Source: an uncultured Eubacteriales bacterium (lineage in GTDB: Bacteria; Bacillota; Clostridia; Oscillospirales; Acutalibacteraceae). Taken from it: a stretch of DNA of 12,928 nucleotides. Within the stretch, counting starts at the first letter, position 1. Every line of letters begins with the position of its first letter. The stretch lies in the NCBI GenBank assembly GCA_910580045.1, contig CAJTXF010000068.1, forward strand, positions 1 to 12,928, written 5' to 3'. The notes below the pieces were generated by a model. That model worked only from the letters and a program-made list of their open reading frames with translations, ran no database searches and was not told where the DNA came from. A program made the position numbers and the translations under genes. This document shows, piece after piece, positions 1 to 6,028 of this stretch.

Positions 1-72
1 GCTTCCTTTCATATTTTTGGCTTAAGGGGCTTGACTTTTTATTTGCAGGCTTTTTATCCCACAATATGCTCC
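1..72. other. AT-rich end region with no supported gene
   Basis: This short stretch lies downstream of the DUF2262-like gene and is clearly more AT-rich than the rest of the window. On the minus strand it holds the pentamer AAGCC three times but no complementary arm, so I see no terminator hairpin. A minus-strand ATG at 12-10 starts an open frame (M-K-G-S) that runs off the window. It has no good ribosome site, so it is not called as a gene. Confidence 0.5.
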
Positions 73-561
73 CTATCCCATCAGCCCGACGGACAGGGAC
101 TTGCCCGACATATCCGCGCATATGCCCAGGCCGTGGTCCGTAAACATCCCATCCAAATCATAATCAAAATAAAGCTCTCCATTGGGGTATACATCCAGGA
201 ACCCAAGGGAAATGCGGCTGAGGAACTCCGCCGCTGTAATAGGGGGAACCTCCTCTTCGGTGCCGTCCCCCCATATCTCCACCATCCCGTCCTCGCCGGA
301 CATCTCCTCCACCGCGCACTGCCTGAGCTTTGCGTCCCAGTCAGCTGCCTCTGCCATGAGCCGGCGGAGATTCTCCAAGGCGGTTTCCGCGGTCAGGGCG
401 CCATCGTCACAGTACAGGCTCACATCCGCCTTTTTGCCCAGCCAGTCGGCCTCGCCCTCATAATACCTGGGTTTTCGCGGGTCCCTCAGGATAAAAGTAC
501 CCAGCCTGTCCTGTATCACCAGGGGCTCCGGCTTTTTTTGAAAGAGCTTCCAAATAGACAT
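73..561 (-). CDS. DUF2262-like protein of unknown function
   Basis: This is a 162-residue soluble protein with no signal peptide or membrane segment. The N-terminal half is acidic and helical. The C-terminal segment, about residues 108-162, reads ITAAEFLSRISLGFLDVYPN followed by ELYFDYDLDGMF. From memory this matches the DUF2262 pattern of a 'YPDG..F.FYDDGDLFWGH' core ending in a short glycine-rich strand; here the usual W-G-H is T-D-H. DUF2262 has no established biochemical role, and relatives turn up in immunity-protein-like settings. The ATG at 561 follows GGAGGG, 10 bases upstream. It is separated from the upstream gene by 64 bases. The family call rests on pattern memory and not on a search. 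Confidence 0.65.
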   Translation of the reverse strand: MSIWKLFQKKPEPLVIQDRLGTFILRDPRKPRYYEGEADWLGKKADVSLYCDDGALTAETALENLRRLMAEAADWDAKLRQCAVEEMSGEDGMVEIWGDGTEEEVPPITAAEFLSRISLGFLDVYPNGELYFDYDLDGMFTDHGLGICADMSGKSLSVGLMG

Positions 562-625
562 TCCGGCTTACCCTCCATGTTATTTCCATACTATTCCACC
601 TGAAATTCCATCTCCGCGCCTGACC

Positions 626-1009
626 TCAGCCCAATATTTCATACTTCTCCCTCTGCCTTTGACTCAACCTCTCCCAGTGCTCCCGCTCCATAATCAGCGG
701 CGGGGCCTCCCACAAGGTACGCTTCTTCCTCACCCAAAAGGTCCGGCCCTGGCAGATGTCCAGCAAATCACCGAATATGTCCTCCTCCGCGGGGTGCCAG
801 TGGGTCAGGGGGCGCTCCCGGCCCCGGCGGTCTGTCCAGGCGGTGGCAATGGCGTCAAAGCAGACCCACAGGCTGACGCCGTTGGGCAGCCGCCATAGGA
901 TGACGTCCCCCTGCAGGGACAGCTCCCCCGGCGGGTTCTGCCGCCAAAGGGCCTCGTACAGCTCCTCCATGCTGCTGGGGATAAAGCCGCCCGCTTTTCC
1001 TGTCCTCAT
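626..1009 (-). CDS. Hypothetical protein, 127 aa
   Basis: This is a small soluble protein of unknown function. The chosen start is the ATG at 1009, which overlaps the TGA (1008-1006) of the aminoglycoside adenylyltransferase remnant upstream in an ATGA arrangement, so it is probably translated by coupling. The frame stays open upstream to 1231, but that part encodes the remnant and is not this protein. The middle, about residues 40-100, is rich in aromatic residues and carries LTHWHPAEEDIFGDL, a His/Glu/Asp-rich block. The C-terminus (MEREHWERLSQRQREKYEIL) is a charged helix. I cannot name the family. A start 13 codons further in (M-E-E-L) is possible but lacks a ribosome site. Confidence 0.6.
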   Translation of the reverse strand: MRTGKAGGFIPSSMEELYEALWRQNPPGELSLQGDVILWRLPNGVSLWVCFDAIATAWTDRRGRERPLTHWHPAEEDIFGDLLDICQGRTFWVRKKRTLWEAPPLIMEREHWERLSQRQREKYEILG

Positions 1010-1206
1010 GGCTTTTTCTCTATGCCTCCGTCCCTCACCATCTCCATATACTGCCGGATGCCTGCCGCCTGCCGCCTCATCATAGGCATAGCCCAGCTGC
1101 CCTGCCGGGCTTCTGGCCGCCTTGCCGAACAAATCCAGCATCGCAAAGGCAGCCTCCCACATATGGGCAAAGTCCCCGTCCGGGTAGGGCCTTATGGGGT
1201 TCTCAT
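1006..1206 (-). pseudogene. C-terminal remnant of an aminoglycoside 6-adenylyltransferase-like gene
   Basis: Two reading frames together give the end of an ANT(6)/AadE-type nucleotidyltransferase. The first frame encodes YPDGDFAHMWEAAFAMLDLF and GQLGYAYDEAA. It corresponds to the family's C-terminal helical region (compare 'IWNALFTMCDLFR...VAEHFGFEYPYEDD', from memory). The second frame continues with AGIRQYMEMVRDGG and ends at the TGA at 1008-1006. The switch lies exactly at a 7-bp direct duplication (TGCCGCC at 1063-1069 and again at 1070-1076, plus strand); removing one copy joins the frames without a gap. The nucleotidyltransferase core is absent, because ecfA1 ends at 1209 immediately upstream. 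The fragment cannot be an active enzyme and must not be read as streptomycin resistance. Its stop overlaps the start of the next gene. Confidence 0.75.
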
Positions 1207-1208
1207 GG

Positions 1209-2060
1209 TCACGCTCTCCTCTCTGAATCAAGATGGCGGAACAGCTCCACGCACTCCTCCACAGACAGGGGCGAGCCGGAGAGCGCTGCCCCTGCCGCTT
1301 TCAGCCTGTAGCAGAGCTCTGTGGCCTGGGGCACGTCCAGGGCGTGCTTTTTCAGCCGCTCCACCTGGCTGAACACCTGCCGGGGCGGGCCGTCCATGAG
1401 CACATTGCCCTCGTCCATCACAATCACCCGCCCGGCCTGCACCGCCTCGTCCATATAGTGGGTGATGAGGATAATGGTGATGCCCTTCTCCCGGTTCAGC
1501 TTTTGGATGGTCTCCATGACCTCTGTGCGGCCCCGGGGGTCCAGCATGGCAGTGGGCTCGTCCAGCACAATGCAGCTGGTCTCCATGGCGATAATCCCCG
1601 CAATGGCCACCCGCTGCTTCTGCCCGCCGGAGAGCTTGTGGGGCGCGTGGAGCCGGTAGGCGTACATATCCACAGCCTTGAGGGCAGCGTCCACCCGCCG
1701 CCGGATTTCCTCTGGGGGCACGCCCAGGTTTTCCGGGCCAAAGGCCACGTCCTCCTCCACAATGCCCGCCACCAGCTGGTTGTCAGGATTTTGCAGCACC
1801 AGGCCCACCCGGCGGCGCACGTCCAGCTGGAGGGCCTCGTCTTTGGTGTCCAGGCCGTCCACCAGCACCTGGCCGCTGTCCGGGATAAGCATCCCGTTAA
1901 ACAGCTTGGCCATGGTGGACTTGCCGCAGCCATTGTGGCCCAAAAGCGCCACAAACTCCCCGGCCTCTATCTCCATATTCACCCCGTGGAGCACCTCCCG
2001 GGTGCCCCCCTCCTCGGTCTCATAGCCAAAGCGCAGGTCCTTTACCTCAATAAACGCCAA
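1209..2060 (-). CDS. ecfA1: Energy-coupling factor transporter ATPase EcfA1
   Basis: This is the ATP-binding subunit of an ECF-type vitamin or metal importer, acting on the inner face of the membrane with EcfA2, EcfT and exchangeable substrate-binding S components. All ABC motifs are present: Walker A GHNGCGKST at residues 41-49, Q-loop Gln90 in VLQNPDNQ, signature LSGGQKQR at 143-150, Walker B CIVLDEP at 163-169 with catalytic Glu168, and switch His201. The LQNPDNQ and AFGPENLG segments are typical of EcfA. The start is taken as TTG at 2060, eight bases after GGAGG, giving 283 aa, the usual EcfA1 size. The upstream extension to 2141 has no family match. No ecfA2 or ecfT lies beside it; downstream is a resistance-gene remnant. 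It is intact and presumably works with partners encoded elsewhere. Confidence 0.9.
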   Translation of the reverse strand: MAFIEVKDLRFGYETEEGGTREVLHGVNMEIEAGEFVALLGHNGCGKSTMAKLFNGMLIPDSGQVLVDGLDTKDEALQLDVRRRVGLVLQNPDNQLVAGIVEEDVAFGPENLGVPPEEIRRRVDAALKAVDMYAYRLHAPHKLSGGQKQRVAIAGIIAMETSCIVLDEPTAMLDPRGRTEVMETIQKLNREKGITIILITHYMDEAVQAGRVIVMDEGNVLMDGPPRQVFSQVERLKKHALDVPQATELCYRLKAAGAALSGSPLSVEECVELFRHLDSERRA

Positions 2061-2089
2061 TGTGGTTTCCTCCCTTCTCGCCGGGTTTG

Positions 2090-2104
2090 GCGGCTTCCAG
2101 CCGC
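2090..2104 (-). other. Perfect 6-bp stem hairpin upstream of ecfA1
   Basis: On the minus strand GCGGCT-GGA-AGCCGC forms a perfect 6-bp stem with a 3-base loop, about 15 bases before the GGGAGG ribosome site of ecfA1. No T tract follows, so it is not an intrinsic terminator. It sits in the 139-base gap (2061-2199) that otherwise holds only GC-rich sequence, including the palindrome TGCCCGGGCA. It could affect translation of ecfA1, but the stem is short and may mean nothing. Confidence 0.35.
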
Positions 2105-2199
2105 TCCCGGCGCACGCAGCAGCACAGCCCTGCCCGGGCAAAACGCTCCCCCGTATCCCTTAAAACCTTCGGGGAACGGGCGGGCAGGGCCTCTGCCTG

Positions 2200-2400
2200 T
2201 CAATAACGCAGGATGTAGTAGATAACATACGCCCAGCTGAGCAGCCCGTGGAATATGGCCCAGCCCACTGAGTGCCAATTCACATAGCTGATTATCATCG
2301 CCAGGGCACTGCCAAAGGAAATGCCCGCCTTTACGGTCTGGCCAAGTTTATTGGATTTGCCGCTGTTCTGTCCATTGAAATTCGTCCCCTGATCGTTCAT
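2200..2400 (-). CDS. Small two-helix membrane protein
   Basis: This is a 66-residue protein with a polar, Asn/Gly/Lys-rich N-terminus (residues 1-20) and two hydrophobic segments at about 27-41 (ISFGSALAMIISYV) and 46-64 (GWAIFHGLLSWAYVIYYIL). They are joined by the short turn NWHS. The Trp/Tyr-rich second helix ending in RY recalls small hypothetical membrane proteins that are common in Clostridia, but I know of no function. The ATG at 2400 follows AAAGGAG at good distance. It lies 27 bases after the DUF6199-like gene in what looks like a run of four small membrane-protein genes (2200-3471). Confidence 0.75.
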   Translation of the reverse strand: MNDQGTNFNGQNSGKSNKLGQTVKAGISFGSALAMIISYVNWHSVGWAIFHGLLSWAYVIYYILRY

Positions 2401-2427
2401 TGGTGATTCTCCTTTGTGAAGTTTTTC

Positions 2428-2634
2428 TTAGCCCAGCACTGCCAGCACAATGGCTCCCGCCGCTCCTGCCAGCATACAGAGTCCCCCGCCGATTCTGGTG
2501 CTCAGAAGGAAGATATCCGAGGGCTCACCGGGGGTATTGCTTTTCCAGCCCTCCGTAAGCTGGTAAACGGCCTGGGGCTTTAAGAGCATGAACAGGCCTG
2601 CTATGGCGATTATGATGCCTAAAACAATATACAT
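2428..2634 (-). CDS. DUF6199-like small membrane protein
   Basis: This is a 68-residue protein with a hydrophobic N-terminal helix (residues 2-18), then PQAVYQLTEGWKSNTPGEPS, then STRIGG and a second hydrophobic helix (about 50-67). The 'LKP..VYQ.TEGWKS....EPSD..L.STR.GG' spacing is what I remember for the DUF6199 family of small Firmicutes membrane proteins, whose function is not established. The ATG at 2634 follows GAGGGACGAAA. It is flanked by other small membrane-protein genes on the same strand with short gaps, so co-transcription is likely. Confidence 0.7.
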   Translation of the reverse strand: MYIVLGIIIAIAGLFMLLKPQAVYQLTEGWKSNTPGEPSDIFLLSTRIGGGLCMLAGAAGAIVLAVLG

Positions 2635-2653
2635 TTTCGTCCCTCAACAGATT

Positions 2654-3025
2654 TTATTTCAGTTTCCTCCGCCGCCTCCACCAAGTATAACAGCCTGAGG
2701 CCAAAAAGTCCAGAAACAGGATGGGATACATGGGCAGCATGGGCACATAGGGCAGGCCCTTTGCCACGGTCCTGTCCAGGGCCACAAGGAAAGCGCCGCA
2801 CACCACTGCCGCCAGGGCAAACCACAGCCGGGGCCGGGGAGCCCTGGGCAGCCAGCCGCTTCGCACCCAGCTCCAGGCCACCCCGCACAGGAACACTCCC
2901 GCTGCCAGCAAAAACAGCTGCCAGGGGGCCTGCCTCCCGTTCCAGCGGCCTCCGGACCAGGTATACTCATAGAGTATGGCTGACGCCCAGGCCGCGCCCA
3001 CGCCCAGAAGGCTCCATTTCATCAT
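2654..3025 (-). CDS. Four-helix membrane protein of unknown function
   Basis: This is a 123-residue, very hydrophobic protein with four predicted membrane segments at about residues 4-23, 36-55, 67-85 and 95-115. It has a strongly basic cytoplasmic tail (RRRRKLK), so the C-terminus is probably inside. I recognise no family. Two adjacent ATG codons (3025 and 3022) are available, preceded by GAGAGG. The gene begins 12 bases after the end of the frame-2 continuation of its upstream neighbour, which is also a short multi-helix membrane protein. The pair may work together, but nothing in the sequence proves it. Confidence 0.65.
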   Translation of the reverse strand: MMKWSLLGVGAAWASAILYEYTWSGGRWNGRQAPWQLFLLAAGVFLCGVAWSWVRSGWLPRAPRPRLWFALAAVVCGAFLVALDRTVAKGLPYVPMLPMYPILFLDFLASGCYTWWRRRRKLK

Positions 3026-3037
3026 TCACACATCCTC

Positions 3038-3471
3038 TCAGCCCTTCGATTTTCCTCCGCGTCCCGGCTGCCGTTTCAGCATCCACGCAGAGCAAGCCAG
3101 CCAGACCGCTGCTCCTGCTCCCCCCAACAGATAGACTCCCGTCCATTCCATAAAAAACGCAGGCCATACAGGGGCACCCCTGCAAAAATAACCATCAGGA
3201 AACTGAACGGCACAAAGTCTATGGGCACCAGAGCGCTCAGGCTGCCTAAAAGCGTCAGCAGAGCCACCCCAGAGCACACCCAGAGCGCCCCGGGCTCTCC
3301 GCGGAGCAAAAAGGAGAACCCAATCCAAAAGCCCATATAAACCGCCGTTGCCCCCAGCTCCCAGGCCCCGGCCCTGCCTCCCTCAAACCCGCCGGCAAAG
3401 TTCACGCTCTGGCACCAGAGAAACACCACAAGGCCCAGGGCTATCCCCAGGGCCAGCCTCATCTTTTTCAT
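3038..3471 (-). pseudogene. Multi-helix membrane protein gene with a frameshift at a T6 tract
   Basis: The ATG at 3471 opens a frame encoding four membrane segments (about residues 5-22, 36-56, 62-82, 86-104). At the six-T run (A6 on the plus strand, 3152-3157) the frame passes into a polar 24-residue tail ending LALRGC, with its stop at 3076. One base out of phase the downstream sequence encodes MEWTGVYLL, a further hydrophobic helix (AAVWLACSAWML) and a basic tail KRQPGRGGKSKG ending at 3038, which is what a membrane protein C-terminus should look like. Adding one T to the tract restores a 144-residue, five-helix protein. The cause could be real decay, phase variation at a homopolymer, or a sequencing error. 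The start overlaps the TGA of the acetyltransferase fragment (ATGA). No family recognised. Confidence 0.65.
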
Positions 3472-3905
3472 GTGGATTCCCCCCTTGCCTCTGCCTTACC
3501 CGGCCAGGCATCCAGCTCCTTTTGCGGATACCCTAAAAACCGGCTGAGATGGTATCCATCGCACACGGCATGATGCACCCGCACCGCCAGGGGCAGAAGG
3601 CAGCGGTCTCCCGGCCCCTCGGTATACCTGCCCATGGTAAAAATTGGCAGCAGGTACCGGAAGTCCGGCGTATTCAGCTGGAAGCTCTCAAAGGCTGCCC
3701 AGGGAATCATGGAGACATTGAAGCTGTTCTCCGGCATACCGGGCTTGGGGCAGAAGCCCTCTGCCTGTTCATATTGCCCCACATCGGCCTGATACCGGCG
3801 GAAAAACACCGGATACTCCGCCGCAAACTCGCTCCATATACTGGAGAAGCGCCCCGTCTCCTGATGAAAGATGGTATAGCTGGGGTGCATCTCCCGATAC
3901 TCCAT
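3468..3905 (-). pseudogene. N-terminally truncated chloramphenicol acetyltransferase (CatA-type)
   Basis: The frame encodes 145 residues matching the C-terminal two thirds of CatA-type acetyltransferases: MHPSYTIFHQ near the start, SSIWSEF, FNVSMIPWAAFESFQLN, YLLPIFTMGRY, and the active-site block VHHAVCDGYH at 110-119. The block has the catalytic His112 and the Asp116 that correspond to His195 and Asp199 of the classical enzyme. Known family members are about 215 residues, so roughly 70-80 N-terminal residues are missing, including part of the chloramphenicol pocket and the Arg that pairs with the active-site Asp. The ATG at 3905 overlaps the methyltransferase stop in TAATG, preceded by AAGGGG, so the fragment could still be translated. 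Its TGA overlaps the next ATG. A working enzyme is unlikely. Confidence 0.85.
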
Positions 3906-4771
3906 TATCCATCCCCTTCCCAGATGGCTGTGTTCCCGCAGGGCAGCACCATGCCGGAATCCGTCACCAACAGGCCAATCTCGTCCGCTGTCACCCTGCC
4001 CCCCAGCCGCTCCTTCACCAGCACGGTCAGAAGGTACTCCATCACCGCAGGGGACAGCCCAGTGGTGTAAGAGTTCAAAATCAGGAACAGGGGCTTCTCT
4101 GACAGCACTGTCAGGCACAGCCCCAGAAGATTGTCCAGCTGCTCCTCCAGCTTCCAGACCTCGCCCCCAGGCCCCCGGCCATAGGAGGGCGGGTCCATGA
4201 TAATGGCGTCATAGGTGTTGCCCCGGCGCCGCTCCCGCTGGACGAACTTCACGCAGTCGTCCACCAGCCAGCGCACGGGCCTGTCAGAAAGCCCCGAGAC
4301 GGCGGCATTCTCCCTGGCCCACTGGACCATGCCCTTGGAGGCGTCCACATGGGTGACAGAAGCCCCGGCAGAGAGGCAGGCCAGCGTCGCCGCGCCGGTG
4401 TAGCCAAACAGGTTCAGCACCTTGACCGGCCTGCCCGCCCGCTGTATCTTCTCCATGGCAAAGGCCCAGTTCACCGCCTGCTCTGGGAAAAGGCCCGTAT
4501 GCTTAAAGCCCATGGGTTTCAGGCGGAAGGTAAGCTCCCGCCAGCCCACAGACCACACCTCCGGCATTTTCTGATAGGGCTCCCAATGGCCGCCCCCTTT
4601 GTTGGAGCGGTGGTACCGGGCGTGGGCCGAGTGCCAGCGCCTGTCTTTTTTCTCAGTATTCCAGATAATCTGGGGGTCCGGGCGAATCAGCAGAATCTCC
4701 CCCCAGCGCTCCAGCCGCTCCCCTGCGGAGGCGTCAATCAGTTCATAGTCCTGCCACGCTGCTGTCCTCAT
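3905..4771 (-). CDS. Class I SAM-dependent methyltransferase, RlmI-like (COG1092 type)
   Basis: This is a 288-residue methyltransferase. The SAM-binding core starts at about residue 117 with VLNLFGYTGAATL (motif I), then HVDASKGMVQWARENA (motif II acidic Asp143), and IIMDPPSYGRGPGGEVWK at about 190-207. The DPPSYGRG catalytic-type motif is characteristic of RlmI/RlmK-like rRNA base methyltransferases, so 23S rRNA is the likely but unproven substrate. The N-terminal ~110 residues lack an obvious PUA domain. The ATG at 4771 overlaps the TGA of the short LigT-like ORF upstream (GTATGA). Its own TAA overlaps the ATG of the truncated acetyltransferase. It appears full length and intact between two gene remnants. 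Confidence 0.85.
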   Translation of the reverse strand: MRTAAWQDYELIDASAGERLERWGEILLIRPDPQIIWNTEKKDRRWHSAHARYHRSNKGGGHWEPYQKMPEVWSVGWRELTFRLKPMGFKHTGLFPEQAVNWAFAMEKIQRAGRPVKVLNLFGYTGAATLACLSAGASVTHVDASKGMVQWARENAAVSGLSDRPVRWLVDDCVKFVQRERRRGNTYDAIIMDPPSYGRGPGGEVWKLEEQLDNLLGLCLTVLSEKPLFLILNSYTTGLSPAVMEYLLTVLVKERLGGRVTADEIGLLVTDSGMVLPCGNTAIWEGDG

Positions 4772-4923
4772 ACGCCTGCCTCTCCCTCTCTGCTGCTCAT
4801 GCCGCCGAGGCTGAAGGGCGCCTCAGCCTCCGGTTTTTTGGCCAGCACGGCCCGCTGATACTCCCCCAGCACCTGCTGGGTCTCTTCATCGAATATGCCC
4901 AGCACGCACAGAAACTTGCCCAA
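4768..4923 (-). pseudogene. Short TTG-started ORF resembling the N-terminal remnant of a LigT-like RNA ligase/phosphodiesterase
   Basis: A 51-residue frame starts at TTG 4923, seven bases after GGAGG, and ends in the TGA at 4770-4768 that overlaps the methyltransferase ATG. Its first ~28 residues, GKFLCVLGIFDEETQQVLGE and on to QRAVL, resemble the first strand and helix of 2'-5' RNA ligase/LigT-like proteins of Firmicutes ('CVMAVFDEETQ..L..YQ', from memory). The rest, rich in Lys/Glu/Ala/Gly, does not match, and the catalytic HxT/S motifs are absent, so this would be a 5' remnant. The start and coupling signals are well formed. It could instead be an unrelated small protein or a leader that brings ribosomes to the methyltransferase. 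Confidence 0.45.
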
Positions 4924-4935
4924 ACCAAGCCCTCC

Positions 4936-5871
4936 TCACTTTAGCCCCATGGCGAACAGATTGTCCTTGCCCATGCCCAGCACATAGGGGTTCTGGTCAT
5001 ACACATAGCAGAAGTCCAGAAAGTCCTGCCGCTGGGCTGAATCCGCCATGATTTTCCGCAGAATCTCCCAGGATATGCTGCGGGCATAGGCCCCGGGCCC
5101 GGCCATGCGGATGTCCTTTAGGCCCAGCCCCTCCAGAATGCCCCGCAGCTCGTTGGGAAGGAACCCGTAGGTGATGCACCAGGGCGCGCCGCCCCGTTCA
5201 TACTCCGCTATCTCGGCCTCCCCGCCCATGACCCCCTCTGCCAGCAGCTTTTTCGTCCCCGCCAAATCAAAGCGGAAATTCTCCGCCATCTCCTCCCGGT
5301 GGCTCAGGCACCACTGGACAAAGGGGTCAGGGGAGTTTTCATCCAAAATGTAGTGGCTCTTTTGGATAGGGTCGCTGAGATAGGGCAGGAACCCCAGCCG
5401 GGAGCTGACGCTGAGCAGCAGCTTCTTTTTGCAGATGCGGCTCAGCTCCCCAATGACCTTTTCCTGATTGGGGTAGGTGTAGGAGACTGGCGCGTCAAAG
5501 GAGAGCACCATGTCGAACTGCCCGTCCCCATAGGCGGACAAATCCTCCAAGGCCCCCTGGACAAACTCCATATTGCCCAGCACCCCGGCCTGGGCGGCCA
5601 GCTCCTTTGCCTTGTCAAGCATGGGCTGGGAGATGTCGAAGTGGGTGACCCTGCACCCCCGCTTTGCCAGCAGGATGGAGAACCGCCCGCACCCGGCCCC
5701 GCCGTCAAACACAGTCTCCACCCCGTCCAAAGCGGCCAGCACCTGGCGCTCCAGGTGGTCCTTCTGGATAATGTCATCTATAAAGGTGGCCTCCCGCTGG
5801 CTTTCCAACTCCCCCTTGTCCGGCTGGTTCCACTGGCGCTGGGAGATTTTTTGGCTGTAGCTTTCACTCAT
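4936..5871 (-). CDS. Class I SAM-dependent methyltransferase
   Basis: This is a 311-residue methyltransferase of the ubiquinone/small-molecule type. Motif I is VFDGGAGCGRFSILLAKRG at residues 54-72, the ribose-binding acidic residue is Asp79 in THFDISQPML, and a motif III-like stretch FDMVLSFDAPVSYTYP is at about 119-134. The C-terminal half (YLSDPIQKSHYILDEN and ERGGAPWCITYGFLPNELRG) probably shapes the substrate pocket; I cannot name the substrate. The start is ATG 5871, 7 bases after GGAGTG; the open frame runs up to 5982 but that extension is unlike the family. Its TGA sits against the ribosome site of the LigT-like ORF. It follows glmM after a 157-base gap and may have its own promoter. 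Confidence 0.85.
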   Translation of the reverse strand: MSESYSQKISQRQWNQPDKGELESQREATFIDDIIQKDHLERQVLAALDGVETVFDGGAGCGRFSILLAKRGCRVTHFDISQPMLDKAKELAAQAGVLGNMEFVQGALEDLSAYGDGQFDMVLSFDAPVSYTYPNQEKVIGELSRICKKKLLLSVSSRLGFLPYLSDPIQKSHYILDENSPDPFVQWCLSHREEMAENFRFDLAGTKKLLAEGVMGGEAEIAEYERGGAPWCITYGFLPNELRGILEGLGLKDIRMAGPGAYARSISWEILRKIMADSAQRQDFLDFCYVYDQNPYVLGMGKDNLFAMGLK

Positions 5872-6028
5872 ATTTTTCACTCCTTTATTCCGAGTATGAC
5901 GGAACCTTCGCGGATGCCCAACGCGAGCGCAAAAACTTCCTGTTTCCACCCACATGTCCATGGCCGCGGGGTAACCGGTCACGTTTTTCGCTCACCTATC
6001 CCGCGTGTTGTCCCGCGCGGTCACGCGC
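5872..6028. other. Intergenic region between glmM and methyltransferase with short repeats
   Basis: This 157-base gap is one of the longest in the window. The octamer CGGTCACG occurs twice (5976-5983 and 6018-6025), and TCCCGCG occurs twice (5999-6005 and 6011-6017). The 12-mer GTAACCGGTCAC at 5971-5982 is a near-perfect palindrome. A small stem (TCGCG/CGCGA) lies near 5910-5930 on the minus strand. These could be operator or mRNA-structure elements controlling the methyltransferase. I see no clear -35/-10 pair and no terminator after glmM. Confidence 0.35.

Noticed and set aside
626..1231. Single 201-residue protein on the minus strand
   Set aside because: The first ~55 codons belong to the ANT(6)-like remnant in one frame, and the last 127 codons are a separate gene starting at 1009. 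The frame is continuous only because of the 7-bp duplication.
1233..2225. Plus-strand ORF (330 aa) opposite ecfA1
   Set aside because: It is antisense to a complete ABC ATPase and has a composition typical of a shadow frame.
3468..4118. Extended 216-residue form of the acetyltransferase
   Set aside because: The first 71 residues lie within the methyltransferase gene in another frame and do not resemble the CatA N-terminus, so the real coding start of the fragment is 3905.
4936..5982. Longer start for the second methyltransferase
   Set aside because: The 37-residue extension is unlike the family, while ATG 5871 has a good GGAGTG ribosome site.
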